DNA from: Streptomyces sp. B3I8
GTDB taxonomy: Bacteria > Actinomycetota > Actinomycetes > Streptomycetales > Streptomycetaceae
Length of the DNA stretch: 64,000 nucleotides
Assembly (NCBI RefSeq): GCF_030816915.1
Contig: NZ_JAUSYN010000002.1
Location: forward strand, 2,865,501 to 2,929,500
Direction of reading: 5' to 3'
Part shown: one piece after another, positions 1 through 9,036 of the stretch
Layout: every line of letters starts with the position of its first letter
How positions within the stretch are numbered: the stretch's first letter is position 1
The notes under the pieces: generated by a model
The model's input: only the letters and a program-made list of their open reading frames with translations
What the model was told of the DNA's origin: nothing
Databases searched by the model: none
Translations under genes and position numbers: made by a program

Positions 1-1484
1 CGGCGCGGGTTGCGCAGCGCGTTGCGCTCGGCCATCCGGCCGACCGGCCCGAAGACCCGCAGCACCACCGCGCCCAGGATCCGCACCACACCGCTCGCCA
101 GCAGCGGCCCGATGACGACGAAGCCGATGAGCGAGAGGACCACGCCGAGCCCCAGCCACAGGGAACCCTCGGTCGCCTTGGCGGCCTGGGAGGCCGCGTA
201 CAGCGAGGCCACACCGCCGGCGGTGAGCAGGACGCCGAGGACGGCCCGGACGCGTCCGGCGCGGGCGTCCGCCGGGGCGCCGGCGTCGCGCAGCGCGGCC
301 ATCGGCGAGATCTTCCCGGCCCGGCGGGCGGGCAGGTACGCGGCGAGCACGGTGACGATCACGCCGAGGGCGATGCCGGCCACCGGGGTGGTCCAGGCGA
401 CCGTCAGGTCGTCGGTGGACAGCTTCATGCCCACCGAACTCATGACCTTCATCAGCCCGACCGCGATGCCGACGCCCGCCGCGACGCCGAGCACGGAGCC
501 CAGCACGCCGAGCAGCAGCGCCTCGATCAGGACCGACCGGTTGACCTGCTTGCGCGAGGAGCCGATGGCCCGCATCAGGCCGATCTCCCGGGTGCGCTGG
601 GCGACCAGCATGGAGAACGTGTTGATGATCAGGAAGATCCCGACGAGGAAGGCGACCCCGGCGAAGCCGAGCATGGCGTACCTCATCACGTCGAGGAAGC
701 CGCCGATCTCGTTCTGGTTGGCGTCGGAGACCTCCTTGGCGGTCTGCACCTTGTAGCCGGTGCCGAGCGCGCTCACCACGTCCTTCTTCAGGGCCGCGTC
801 GCTGACCCCGGCGGCGGCCGTCACGTTGACGCCGGTGAAGACGTCGCTCTCGCCGACGAGGGTCCGCTGCGCGGTCGCCGTGTCGAGGTAGAAGATCGCG
901 GCACCGGGGTTGGTGACGGTGAACGTGGCGATGCCGCTGATCTTCGCCGGGTGCGTGCCCAGCGCGCTGATCACGGCGATCTCGTCGCCGAGCTTCAGGT
1001 GATGCTTGTCAGCGGTGTCGGCGTCCACCATGACCTGGTCCGCGCTCCTGGGCGCGGCCCCGTCGGTGATCTTCATGGTGCGGGCGTCGTTGCTGTCCCA
1101 GCTCCCGACGATGGTCGGCGCGCCGCTGGTGGGCGACAGGTTGTCCTTGTCGGCGTCGACGACGGTCACGGACGACGAGGACACCGTGCCCTCGGCCGAC
1201 TTCACCCCGTCCACGCCGCGCAGCCTGCCGATCACGGAGCCGGGCAGGACCGGCGGCCGTCCGGTGTCGGAGGTGGAGTCACCGCTGTCGGAGACGTCCT
1301 TCGGGGACACCGTCACATCGGAGGACGTCGCGGCGAACAGCTTGTCGAACGTCGTGTTCATCGTGTCGGTGAAGACGAGCGTGCCGCACACGAACGCCAC
1401 CGACAGCAGGACCGCCACGGCCGACAGCGCCATGCGTCCCTTGTGCGCGAAGAAGTTGCGCATCGAGGTCTTCAGGACCGTCAT
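1..1484 (-). CDS. ABC transporter permease, MacB/FtsX type (3' part outside window)
   Basis: Inner-membrane permease of an ABC exporter that partners with the ATPase encoded immediately upstream. About 494 residues are visible and the C-terminus lies beyond position 1. Residues about 15-40 are a first membrane segment, followed by a roughly 220-residue extracytoplasmic MacB-type domain. A cluster of FtsX-type membrane helices then begins (MLGFAGVAFLVGIFLIIN), with the typical EIGLMRAIGSSR loop next to it. The ATG at 1484 overlaps the ATPase stop by four bases (ATGA), so translation is coupled. Family members of this shape usually have two FtsX repeats and about 850 residues, so roughly 40% is missing. 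Substrate unknown; such exporters handle lipids, peptides or antibiotics. Confidence 0.9.
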   Translation of the reverse strand, partial: MTVLKTSMRNFFAHKGRMALSAVAVLLSVAFVCGTLVFTDTMNTTFDKLFAATSSDVTVSPKDVSDSGDSTSDTGRPPVLPGSVIGRLRGVDGVKSAEGTVSSSSVTVVDADKDNLSPTSGAPTIVGSWDSNDARTMKITDGAAPRSADQVMVDADTADKHHLKLGDEIAVISALGTHPAKISGIATFTVTNPGAAIFYLDTATAQRTLVGESDVFTGVNVTAAAGVSDAALKKDVVSALGTGYKVQTAKEVSDANQNEIGGFLDVMRYAMLGFAGVAFLVGIFLIINTFSMLVAQRTREIGLMRAIGSSRKQVNRSVLIEALLLGVLGSVLGVAAGVGIAVGLMKVMSSVGMKLSTDDLTVAWTTPVAGIALGVIVTVLAAYLPARRAGKISPMAALRDAGAPADARAGRVRAVLGVLLTAGGVASLYAASQAAKATEGSLWLGLGVVLSLIGFVVIGPLLASGVVRILGAVVLRVFGPVGRMAERNALRNPR

Positions 1485-2269
1485 GACGTGCGCCCCCGGG
1501 CGTCGAAGTCCTTCATCCGGTCCAGCACCTGCTCGGCGGTGGGCTGCCGCATCTCGTCGACGATCCTGCCGTCGGCCAGGTACAGCACCCGGTCCGCGTA
1601 CGAGGCCGCGACCGGGTCGTGCGTGACCATCACGATGGTCTGGCCCAGCTCGTCGACGGAGGTACGCAGGAAGCCGAGGACCTCGGCGCCGGCCCGGGAG
1701 TCCAGGTTTCCGGTCGGCTCGTCACCGAAGATGATCTCGGGTCGCGCGGCCAGCGCCCGGGCCACCGCGACACGCTGCTGCTGACCGCCGGAGAGCTGGG
1801 TGGGCCGGTGCTTGAGCCGCTCGGCGAGACCGACGGTCCGCACCACGCGGTCCAGCCACTCCTTGTCCGGCCGGCGGCCCGCGATGTCCATGGGCAGCGT
1901 GATGTTCTCCAGCGCGTTCAGCGTCGGCAGCAGGTTGTACGCCTGGAAGATGAACCCGATCCGGTCCCGGCGCAACTGCGTGAGCTTCTTGTCCTTCAGA
2001 CCGGTTATCTCGGTCTCGTCCAGGTGGATCTGGCCCTCGGTCACGGTGTCGAGCCCGGCGAGGCAGTGCATCAGGGTGGACTTGCCGGACCCCGAGGGGC
2101 CCATGATCGCGGTGAACTGGCTCCGGGCGATGTCCACGTCGACGTGGTCGAGCGCGACGACCCGGGTCTCCCCGGAGCCGTACGCCTTCACGACCTGCCG
2201 TGCTCGCGCGGCAACGGCCGTACGCCCTCCAGTACCCCCGTGCCTGGGAGTGGTCACAGCCGATGTCAC
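1481..2269 (-). CDS. ABC transporter ATP-binding protein, MacB/LolD type
   Basis: Cytoplasmic ATPase (262 aa) powering the permease that overlaps its 3' end. It shows Walker A (GPSGSGKS), the Q-loop region FIFQAYNLLPTLNALEN, signature LSGGQQQR, Walker B IIFGDEPT, and an H-loop in MVTHD, all at MacB/LolD spacing. I chose GTG at 2269 because GGAG lies seven bases upstream. An open frame continues further upstream, but that extension is low-complexity and has no ribosome site. The pair forms a two-gene leftward operon. Regulation is not evident from the sequence. Confidence 0.92.
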   Translation of the reverse strand: MTSAVTTPRHGGTGGRTAVAARARQVVKAYGSGETRVVALDHVDVDIARSQFTAIMGPSGSGKSTLMHCLAGLDTVTEGQIHLDETEITGLKDKKLTQLRRDRIGFIFQAYNLLPTLNALENITLPMDIAGRRPDKEWLDRVVRTVGLAERLKHRPTQLSGGQQQRVAVARALAARPEIIFGDEPTGNLDSRAGAEVLGFLRTSVDELGQTIVMVTHDPVAASYADRVLYLADGRIVDEMRQPTAEQVLDRMKDFDARGRTS

Positions 2270-2676
2270 GTTATGTCTCCTATGCAAGTCTGCGAGTGCG
2301 CACACCCGTACGGCGCGCGGAGCGAAGAGCGAAGAGCGAAGAGCGGGGCAGGGCGAGCCCGAGCCCGCGAGTCGGTGCGGTGCGGTGCCCGAAGCGGTAC
2401 GACCACGAGTCTGGCGCCGGCGCCCCTCGGACGCGCTGGTGCCCGGCCCCCTCTTCCGCTGGGGAAATCCCCACCCCTTCACCTGCGGTCCGTACGACCC
2501 CCGTGCGTCCCGACCACTCCCCAGCGGCGTAAAGCCAGCCTAAGGAGTTCCGCCCCGCTCCTCGTCCTCCGCCGGGACGACTGTGCCCCCACCCTCTCTA
2601 CGGAGAATCCCCTAGGGGCTCTCCACCCGCCGGTGGAGCCCCCTCTCCACCCCCCCTCCCGCGGAACCGGCGCCGT
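2270..2676. other. Intergenic region upstream of ABC ATPase
   Basis: No convincing gene in these 407 bases. Near the ATPase there are three tandem 7-bp units (GAAGAGC, 2324-2344). The promoter of the ABC operon must lie here, but I see no clear consensus boxes. Near the right end an imperfect hairpin (2615-2642) probably ends the coiled-coil gene. Confidence 0.5.
2615..2642 (-). terminator. Putative terminator of coiled-coil gene
   Basis: GGGGCT (2615-2620) pairs with AGCCCC (2637-2642), and CCACC (2623-2627) with GGTGG (2632-2636), leaving a two-base bulge and a short loop. It lies 35 bases past the stop of the coiled-coil gene. There is no U tract, as is usual in Streptomyces. Confidence 0.45.
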
Positions 2677-3558
2677 TCACGCTCCCCTGAGGGCGAGCAG
2701 ACTGGCCCGCACCTGGTCGATGCGCGCCCGCACGTCGTCCCACCGCTCCCCGTGCTCCCGCAGCACCCGCTCCGTGTCGCGCGCGATGCGCTCCTCGCGG
2801 GCCCTGGCCTCGGCCACCAGTTCCTCCGCGCGCGTCCGCGCCTCCGCCTCCTCGCGCTCCGCGTCCTGTGCCGCTCGAGCCAGTGCCCGCTCCGCCTCCG
2901 CCAGGCCCGCCTCGGCCCGCGCGGTCCGCTCGGCGAACCCCGCGTCCAGTTCCGCCGCCCGAGCGGCGGCCTCCCGGTCCACCTCCGCGTACCGCTCCGC
3001 CCGCTCGCGCTCACGGTCCTCCAGCAACCGCCGGCCGCGCTCCCGGGCGTCCCGCATCGCCGCCAGCGCCTCGCCGCGCCCCGCCTTCACCTCGCGCCGG
3101 GCGGCGATCCGCACCTCGTCGGCCTCCTCCCGGGCCGCCCGCAGCCGCTCCCCGGCCCGCTCCTCGGCCTCGGCCACCACCCCGTCGGCGTACGCCCGCG
3201 CGGCCTCCGCGAGACACCGGGCCCCCGCCTCCGCCTCCGCGGCCAGCCGCTCCGCCTCCCGGCGCCCGGACTCCCGTACCGCCTCGGCCTCCTCGCGCAC
3301 CGACGCGAACAGCCGCCGCGCGCCCTCGCCGAGGCTCTCGTACGTCTGCGGGGCGAGAGCGGCCACCGCCTCCCGCAGCGGCCCCAGCTCCTCGTCCATC
3401 TCCCTGGCCAGCACGGTCAGCCGCGCCGCCCGCTCCCAGGCGGCGTCGCGGTCCCGCGAGAGCGCCTCGACGAAGGCGTCTACCCGGTCGGGACGGTAGC
3501 CGCGCCGCACGACGTCGAACTCGTACTGCGCCGCCGACGGGCCGCTCAGGCTGCTCAC
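2677..3558 (-). CDS. Coiled-coil protein with DivIVA-like N-terminus (cellulose-binding protein/Scy-like)
   Basis: A 293-residue, Glu/Arg/Ala-rich protein. The first about 50 residues (YEFDVVRRGYRPDRVDAFVE) resemble the DivIVA-type N-terminal segment of actinobacterial polarity proteins. Most of the rest is a continuous predicted coiled coil with heptads and many EA/ER pairs. I chose GTG at 3558 because AGGAG lies upstream, and the sequence before it is not conserved-looking. Known relatives (Scy, FilP, and proteins labelled cellulose-binding) form cytoskeletal assemblies at hyphal tips. A structural role here is inferred from composition only. The gene is monocistronic between two hairpins. 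Confidence 0.75.
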   Translation of the reverse strand: MSSLSGPSAAQYEFDVVRRGYRPDRVDAFVEALSRDRDAAWERAARLTVLAREMDEELGPLREAVAALAPQTYESLGEGARRLFASVREEAEAVRESGRREAERLAAEAEAGARCLAEAARAYADGVVAEAEERAGERLRAAREEADEVRIAARREVKAGRGEALAAMRDARERGRRLLEDRERERAERYAEVDREAAARAAELDAGFAERTARAEAGLAEAERALARAAQDAEREEAEARTRAEELVAEARAREERIARDTERVLREHGERWDDVRARIDQVRASLLALRGA

Positions 3559-3722
3559 TGGGGAACTCCTCTCCACCCGACCCACCTGACAAGATGACGA
3601 ACGGTAAATCAGTAATGATTCCGCACGTATCTGGCGCATATCTTGGTGGATCGGACGGAGCAGCGGACAACGCGACACTCCGGGGACAAGGGTCGCAAAG
3701 GGGCACACGACAGCACGGCAAA

Positions 3723-3765
3723 GGGCCGGGTGGGGGCGTACGACTCGTACGCCCCCACCCGGCCC
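3723..3765. terminator. Strong hairpin terminator
   Basis: A perfect 21-bp inverted repeat (3723-3743 with 3745-3765) lies 45 bases after the stop of the deaminase/SUKH-4 gene and before the coiled-coil promoter. It separates the two leftward units. Confidence 0.8.
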
Positions 3766-3809
3766 TGACACGGCGTCAACCACGCGGCACGGGCAACCCC
3801 GCCGTCATC

Positions 3810-6533
3810 TCACAACAGGCCGTCCCACATCTGTTCGAGCAGCACCGACCACCAGCTCTCCGGCGAATGCAACGCCGCGGGGTCCAGCGCGGCGAGCTGC
3901 GCCTGGAAGTCGACGGTCCAACGCCCCGCCTGCTCCTGGTTCAGGCCGTAACGCAGCCGCCACATCCGCCCCAGCAACGCCAGACAGCGCGCGAACTCCG
4001 GCAGCCCCGTGTTGACGAACTGCGGCGCGGACGCCCCGTTCGCATCCGCCTCCACCGGCACCGCGACGATGTTCGCCGTGCCGTACTGCACGCACAGCGC
4101 CCTGCCGAAGTCGCTGCCCATCACCAGATACGAGCCCGCGTCCACGGCCGCCCGTACCCCGCGCTCCTGCGCCAGCTCCGCCAGCGTCGGCACCGGGCGC
4201 CCCGGCTGCGCCTGCGCCCAGAAGAACGGACCCATGTCCACCGGCAGACCGGCCACGACCAACGTGTGCGCCACGACCGGCGGGACGCCCTGACGGGAGA
4301 CCGCCGCCTGGTCGAAACGGAAGACACCCGGACCGAAGGCCGCGGCCAGCTCCTGCGCGATCCCCTCCGGGGGGATCGGCGGCGCCGGCGGCACCGGCGG
4401 GATCGGCGCCCGCACCGGCGCGGGACGCGCGGGACCGTCCGCCACTTGATGCAACTCCCCCTGATGCGCGAGGAGTTGCCGCATACCCTGCTGACGGGAG
4501 GCGTGATCCGTGCCGTACGGGGCGATGGAGGTGATCCGGGCGTTGGGCCACTGCTCACCGATCATCCGGGCGCAGTACGCACCCGGCAGATGGCAGGACT
4601 CCAACTCGGTGTGCAGCTCCAGCACCTGGTCCGGAGGCACGTTCAGACCCCGCAGCTCGTGGAAGATCTGCCACTCCGGATGCGGGGTACCCGGCGCCGA
4701 CCGGCGGATGATCTGCTGCTCGGACCCGTCCTGCGCGCGATAGCGCAGCACCGCCTGGTAACCGGGACCGACGGTGGGCTGCCCGGCCGGCGGATAACCG
4801 TACGCACCGCCGGGCGCGCCCGGCATACCCGGTGCGGCCGGCGGAGGCGGGGGCGGGGGCGGAACGGCGCCCGAAGGCACCCCGGGAGCGCTCGGCGGCG
4901 GCGGCACGCCGGGTCCGGCCATGGGCGGACCCCCCATGGCCGGACCGGCCAGCACCGTCTCGGCATGGTGCACCCCACCGACAGCACCCGGTACACCGGG
5001 CGCCTGGGGAGCACCGGGCGCACCCGGCGGCATCGGAGCCCCCGGACCACCGACGGACGGACCGGCGAGCATCGTCGCCGCATGGTGCACACCACCGGCA
5101 GGCGTACCACCCGGCGCCTGCGGGGCACCGGCACCGGGAACACCCGGCGGCTGCGGCACGGCCGGAGCACCCGGCGCACCCGGAGCGCCCGGAGCACCGG
5201 GCGGAGGCGGAACCCCCGGACCACCGACGGACGGACCCGCGAGCATCGTCGCCGCATGGTGCACACCACCGGCAGGCGTACCACCCGACGCCTGCGGGGC
5301 ACCGGCACCAGGAACACCCGGCGGCTGCGGCACGGCCGGAGCACCCGGCGCACCCGGAGCACCGGGCGGAGGCGGAACCCCCGGACCACCGACGGACGGA
5401 CCCGCGAGCATCGTCGCCGCATGGTGCACACCACCGGCAGGCGTACCACCCGACGCCTGCGGGGCACCGGCACCAGGAACACCCGGCGGCTGCGGCACGG
5501 CCGGAGCACCCGGCGCACCGGGCGGCGGGGCCTGCGGCGGGTACCCGTACTGCGGGGTGCCCGGACCGCCGGGCGCGTCCGGTGCCGGGTACCCGTACGA
5601 CGGTGCGGCCGCCGACGGCGGAGCCGCCGGGCCGCCCGGGGTGTCCAGGGCCGGGGCGACCGTCGTCGGCGGAAGGGCGCTGCCCCCCGCCAACAGCGCG
5701 GTCCTGGCGTCCGCCGCCGGCCCGGGTGCGGCGTCGTCGTCCGAGCCGCTCAGCGGCGGCGCGAATACCGTCGCCGGCAGCGCGACCGAACGGTCGTCGT
5801 CCCCGTCCGTCGTGATGTCCGTACCGGTCCAGGGCGTCGCCCCGGGAGGCGCTCCCGGCAGCCGGTCCTGCGGCTGCGCGTCCCGCACCTCACCGGCAGT
5901 GGGAGCGGGCCAGCGCGCGCCCCCCTCCGGCACCCCCGGCGCGTCCGACCCCGCGGACGCCCCCGCCGCCACCGCACGCCCGGCGCCCACACCGGCGCCC
6001 GGAGCACCCGGAGCACCCGGAGCGCCCTGGACGTCCGACGCACCCGACGCACTGGAAGCGCCCGACACACCCGACGCCCCGGCCCCGGCGGCCTCCGGCG
6101 ACGCACCCGCAACCCCCGCGGCCCCGCCCGACGTCCGGTCCCGCCGCTGATCCGGGATGCCGAGACGGTCCGCGGCCTCCTGCAACCACTCCGGCGGAGT
6201 CAGCAGGAACGACGTCTGATTCAGATCCATCCGGGCCGGCGACGGCGGCGGCGCGTCCTGCGGAACCGGGTCCGGGCGGCCGTACTCCTCCTCGTACCGG
6301 CGAATCACCTCACCCACCGGCAACGACGGCCACAACGTCACCTCCCCGCTGTCCCGCGCGAGCACCAACCGCTGGGCGCCCCCGTCCGACCGCGGCCCGT
6401 CCGCCCGGTCCTCTCCCCACACCACGAACCCGAGCTCGAACTCCCGCACCCGCACCTCACGATGCTGGTACGCCGGCACATCGCCGTTGATCCACTCCTC
6501 GGCACGCTCCTGCGCCTGCGCGTAGGTCACCAT
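3810..6533 (-). CDS. Imm35-like / proline-rich / deaminase / SUKH-4 multidomain protein
   Basis: A 907-residue protein. Residues 1-90 look like an Imm35 (YrhB-type) domain. Residues about 120-590 are Pro/Gly/Ala-rich with long internal repeats. Residues about 590-705 carry a deaminase-superfamily pattern: HPE (zinc His plus Glu), then HTELESC and GAYC, giving a CX6C zinc pair. Residues about 725-907 match a SUKH-4 fold (GPFFWAQ, YLVMGSD, FVNTGLPEF). These domains come from polymorphic toxin/immunity systems. Which part is toxin and which protective cannot be decided here, as fusion of both is unusual. ATG at 6533 lies nine bases after the upstream WHH-SUKH gene, so the two are co-transcribed. 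No signal peptide. Confidence 0.8.
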   Translation of the reverse strand: MVTYAQAQERAEEWINGDVPAYQHREVRVREFELGFVVWGEDRADGPRSDGGAQRLVLARDSGEVTLWPSLPVGEVIRRYEEEYGRPDPVPQDAPPPSPARMDLNQTSFLLTPPEWLQEAADRLGIPDQRRDRTSGGAAGVAGASPEAAGAGASGVSGASSASGASDVQGAPGAPGAPGAGVGAGRAVAAGASAGSDAPGVPEGGARWPAPTAGEVRDAQPQDRLPGAPPGATPWTGTDITTDGDDDRSVALPATVFAPPLSGSDDDAAPGPAADARTALLAGGSALPPTTVAPALDTPGGPAAPPSAAAPSYGYPAPDAPGGPGTPQYGYPPQAPPPGAPGAPAVPQPPGVPGAGAPQASGGTPAGGVHHAATMLAGPSVGGPGVPPPPGAPGAPGAPAVPQPPGVPGAGAPQASGGTPAGGVHHAATMLAGPSVGGPGVPPPPGAPGAPGAPGAPAVPQPPGVPGAGAPQAPGGTPAGGVHHAATMLAGPSVGGPGAPMPPGAPGAPQAPGVPGAVGGVHHAETVLAGPAMGGPPMAGPGVPPPPSAPGVPSGAVPPPPPPPPAAPGMPGAPGGAYGYPPAGQPTVGPGYQAVLRYRAQDGSEQQIIRRSAPGTPHPEWQIFHELRGLNVPPDQVLELHTELESCHLPGAYCARMIGEQWPNARITSIAPYGTDHASRQQGMRQLLAHQGELHQVADGPARPAPVRAPIPPVPPAPPIPPEGIAQELAAAFGPGVFRFDQAAVSRQGVPPVVAHTLVVAGLPVDMGPFFWAQAQPGRPVPTLAELAQERGVRAAVDAGSYLVMGSDFGRALCVQYGTANIVAVPVEADANGASAPQFVNTGLPEFARCLALLGRMWRLRYGLNQEQAGRWTVDFQAQLAALDPAALHSPESWWSVLLEQMWDGLL
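5040..5510 (-). repeat. Long tandem repeats in the Pro-rich linker
   Basis: Nearly identical units of 174 and 165 bp: the same 33-base block recurs at 5081, 5255 and 5420. Each unit encodes about 55 residues containing GGVHHAATMLAGPSVGG, and a diverged fourth copy (HHAETVLAGPAMGG) lies nearer 4960. Copy number probably varies between strains. Confidence 0.9.
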
Positions 6534-6542
6534 CGTCCGACC

Positions 6543-7559
6543 TCACTCCCCCGCGGAAGAAACCGGAACGGCACGCGCGAACCCGCCGTCCACCATCAGA
6601 TTCGCCACCGTCTCCAGCTCCGGCGGAGAACCCGCCAACCGCCCCAGGAACACGTCGAAATCGTCCCCGCACGGCAGCAGCAACCGCTCCACCCGCTCCG
6701 CCGGCGACCACGACGGATCCACGTCCCGCGCATCGTCGTACGCGCAGAACCACACCGAACCCAGCCGCTCGCCCTTCACCTTCACCGCCAACAGACCACC
6801 CTGCACGAACGCCACCCCCAGGTAGTCCTTGGTCAGATGGTCCCGCAGGCACTTGTTGACATACACGAGGTCGTTCACCGCCGCCTCGTCCCGCACCGTG
6901 AAGAACGGCTGGTCGATCAGCAGCCCCAACTCCGCGTCCAACGCGGTACCCACCGGCGCACACCCGCCCGCCGCCTTCAGGAACGAACGGTACGCACCCG
7001 GCAGCCGGTACCCCAGGTCCTCCTCGACCCCCAGAACCTGCTGCTCCGTCACCGCCACCGCCGACTTCGGCAGCCCGAAATGCGCCGGCCGCGTCTCCTG
7101 CAACGGCCGCGTGCCACGCTTGTCCTGCTCCACCCGCGCCGTCGCGATCCCACCGTGGTGCCGCAACAACGCCTTCACCTCGACCGGCACCAACTCCAGA
7201 CGACGACCACCTCGCACGTGATGCCACGTCCAGCCGTGCGGCGTCGCCACATGCGGCACCGTGTCCCACAACTCGTGCCCCGACGCCGCCAGCGCCGCGT
7301 TCGCCGACACATAATCCGTCAACCGCAGCTCGTCGACCCCGAAACCCTCCGGCGGCTCCGCGATCTCCGCGGCCGCCCGCGCGTACGGCGAGAAGACGGG
7401 GTAACCGTGCTCGTCCATCCGCACCCCACCGGGATGACGCGCGGCCCGGACCGGATCCGGGAAACGCACGACCTGACCGGCATAGGCCACGTTCGGCGGC
7501 ACGGATCCCTGGCCCTGGGAGCCGGGTGGAACCCCCAGCCCGAGCCGACCTGTCGTCAT
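6543..7559 (-). CDS. WHH-type HNH nuclease domain fused to SMI1/KNR4 (SUKH) domain
   Basis: A 338-residue protein. Residues about 35-140 resemble the WHH family of HNH/Endo VII toxins: TWHH at 111-114 followed by LELVPVEVKALLRHHGG, the usual W-H-H...LVP...H-GG order. Residues about 168-300 form a SUKH-1 (SMI1/KNR4) domain (LGYRLPGAYRSFLKAAGG, then DYLGVAFVQ and GSVWFCAYDD). ATG at 7559 is preferred because a G-rich ribosome site precedes it; a GTG eleven codons upstream has none. First gene of a leftward pair with the deaminase/SUKH-4 gene. Nuclease-immunity fusion is inferred from motifs. Whether the nuclease is active is unknown. Confidence 0.8.
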   Translation of the reverse strand: MTTGRLGLGVPPGSQGQGSVPPNVAYAGQVVRFPDPVRAARHPGGVRMDEHGYPVFSPYARAAAEIAEPPEGFGVDELRLTDYVSANAALAASGHELWDTVPHVATPHGWTWHHVRGGRRLELVPVEVKALLRHHGGIATARVEQDKRGTRPLQETRPAHFGLPKSAVAVTEQQVLGVEEDLGYRLPGAYRSFLKAAGGCAPVGTALDAELGLLIDQPFFTVRDEAAVNDLVYVNKCLRDHLTKDYLGVAFVQGGLLAVKVKGERLGSVWFCAYDDARDVDPSWSPAERVERLLLPCGDDFDVFLGRLAGSPPELETVANLMVDGGFARAVPVSSAGE

Positions 7560-7931
7560 GGCGATAGCCCCCTGCGGCGATCCGTATGACACGTACAGCG
7601 AGTTCTGACGTGTTCTGACACCTTCCGATGCCTTCCGACGTCATCCGCTCCCGCGTCCCGACATCTTCCGGCCTGCACCGGCTTGCTGCGACAGCCTATG
7701 CGGTACGACGACACCGGTCACCGGCGCTCCGCCCCGACCCCCCACCGGCGCCCTCCCGGCACCCCGCCCGCACCACCCCGCCAACCCCTGGCCCCCACCG
7801 TGACCAGCCGTCACCCCGCCGTGACGCTACGACGAGACACCCGCGTGTCACACCGCCCCAGCTTCCACAGCGGCCCCACCGTTTGGCAATCTGTCCCACA
7901 CCGGGGGGATGCAAGGGAGGGGTACACCACC
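7560..7931. promoter_or_regulatory. Divergent promoter region of the toxin-domain cluster
   Basis: These 372 bases separate the leftward WHH-SUKH operon from the rightward YwqJ/SUKH-3 pair, so both promoters lie here. Short repeats at 10-bp spacing are visible: GTTCTGAC at 7602 and 7612, and CCTTCCGA at 7621 and 7631. Equal helical phasing suggests a regulator site, but this is only an inference. A GGAGG ribosome site (7916-7920) serves the rightward gene. Confidence 0.5.
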
Positions 7932-8444
7932 ATGAACGCGACACAGACGGAACACCGGACCAACCCGTCCGGAGACCCCCGAATCGGCTGGAGCGCCAAC
8001 GAGGCACCACAAGCCCCCACCCTCCACCACCGCCGCGACGGCATCCTCCCCACCGTCGCCGCCGCCCTCTCCGTACGCGGCACCACCCTCACCGGCACCG
8101 CCGCCCGCGGCGACCAACCCCCCACCCTCCACCCACTCGTACAGGACTTCCTCGACACCCTCACCAGCGCACAACGCGACCGCGGCACCGGCCGCTGCGC
8201 CGAAACCCTCCTCATCTCCCGACACCTCACCGCCGCCGACGAAACCCGCAGCAAACGCGCCGCCCGCAAACCCATGACCAACGGTGAAGCACGCAAAGCG
8301 CTCAAACACGCCAAACTCACCGCCCGCCGCATCCGCGAGGACGGCGACCCACTCCACGGCAGCTTCGCCGCCCCCTGTCACGCCTGCACCGCACTCAGCG
8401 CCCACTTCGGCGTCCGCATCGTCGACTCCACACAACGCGACTGA
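7932..8444 (+). CDS. YwqJ-type putative deaminase
   Basis: A 170-residue protein with the YwqJ-related deaminase layout. RCAETLLISRHL (about residues 89-100) supplies the first zinc ligand (C) and the catalytic Glu. APCHACTALSAHFGV near the C-terminus supplies the CxxC pair. Family members are deaminase domains of polymorphic toxins; the substrate (nucleotide, nucleic acid or other) is not known. No secretion signal or export domain is attached. ATG at 7932 has GGAGG eleven bases upstream. The SUKH-3 gene follows after 83 bases on the same strand and may be its immunity partner. Confidence 0.8.
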   Translation: MNATQTEHRTNPSGDPRIGWSANEAPQAPTLHHRRDGILPTVAAALSVRGTTLTGTAARGDQPPTLHPLVQDFLDTLTSAQRDRGTGRCAETLLISRHLTAADETRSKRAARKPMTNGEARKALKHAKLTARRIREDGDPLHGSFAAPCHACTALSAHFGVRIVDSTQRD

Positions 8445-8527
8445 CGGCACACCCACCACGCACCCACCACGCACCGGACACCTACCGCCCGCCCACCACT
8501 CCCCGGTCCTCAACGAACGAGAGGCAG

Positions 8528-9022
8528 ATGCACACCGACCGCACCTCGACCACCCGCTTCGCCGTCCCCGTCGACGCCGCACTGCGCACCGCCGGCTGGA
8601 CACCCGGACGCTGGGACATACAACAGGCCGAGATCTGGGCCGACACCCTCCGCGACCACACCACACCCGGCGGACACCAACACGCCGTCTTCCCCGCCGC
8701 CGTCGAGGCCTGGGCCGAATTCGGCGGCCTCCACCTCACCGCACAGGAACCCGGCCGCCAACTCGCCGCCGCACCCCTCCACCTCGACCCCCTCCACGGC
8801 CTCCACCTCGCCCGCACCCTCGGCGACCTCGGCCGCGCGCTGGGCACCGAACTCAGCCCTCTCGGCGAAGAGACCGACAGCCGCGCCCTCCTCGCCATCG
8901 ACGCCGAAGGCCGCACCTACGCCCTCGACCACACCGGCGACTGGTACCTCGGCGCCACCATCGACCAGGGCCTCACCACCCTGCTCACCGGAATGACACC
9001 GGCACGCCTCACCACAGCCTGA
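8528..9022 (+). CDS. SUKH-3 domain protein (putative immunity protein)
   Basis: A 164-residue protein matching the SUKH-3 pattern: RFAVPVDAALRTAGWTPGR, then FPAAVEAWAEFGGL, EETDSRALLAIDAEGRTYALDHTGDWYLG and a C-terminal LTTLLTG. SUKH proteins neutralise many toxin families. The adjacent YwqJ-type deaminase is the obvious candidate partner. ATG at 8528 follows GAGAGG at normal distance. Fifth domain of SUKH or deaminase type in this 5-kb cluster. Confidence 0.82.
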   Translation: MHTDRTSTTRFAVPVDAALRTAGWTPGRWDIQQAEIWADTLRDHTTPGGHQHAVFPAAVEAWAEFGGLHLTAQEPGRQLAAAPLHLDPLHGLHLARTLGDLGRALGTELSPLGEETDSRALLAIDAEGRTYALDHTGDWYLGATIDQGLTTLLTGMTPARLTTA

Positions 9023-9036
9023 GCGACAACGCACCG

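Noticed and set aside
2868..7589. A very long open frame on the plus strand antisense to the coiled-coil and SUKH genes
   Set aside because: Arg/Pro/His-rich low-complexity translation typical of the antisense frame of high-GC genes; the minus-strand genes have domains and ribosome sites.
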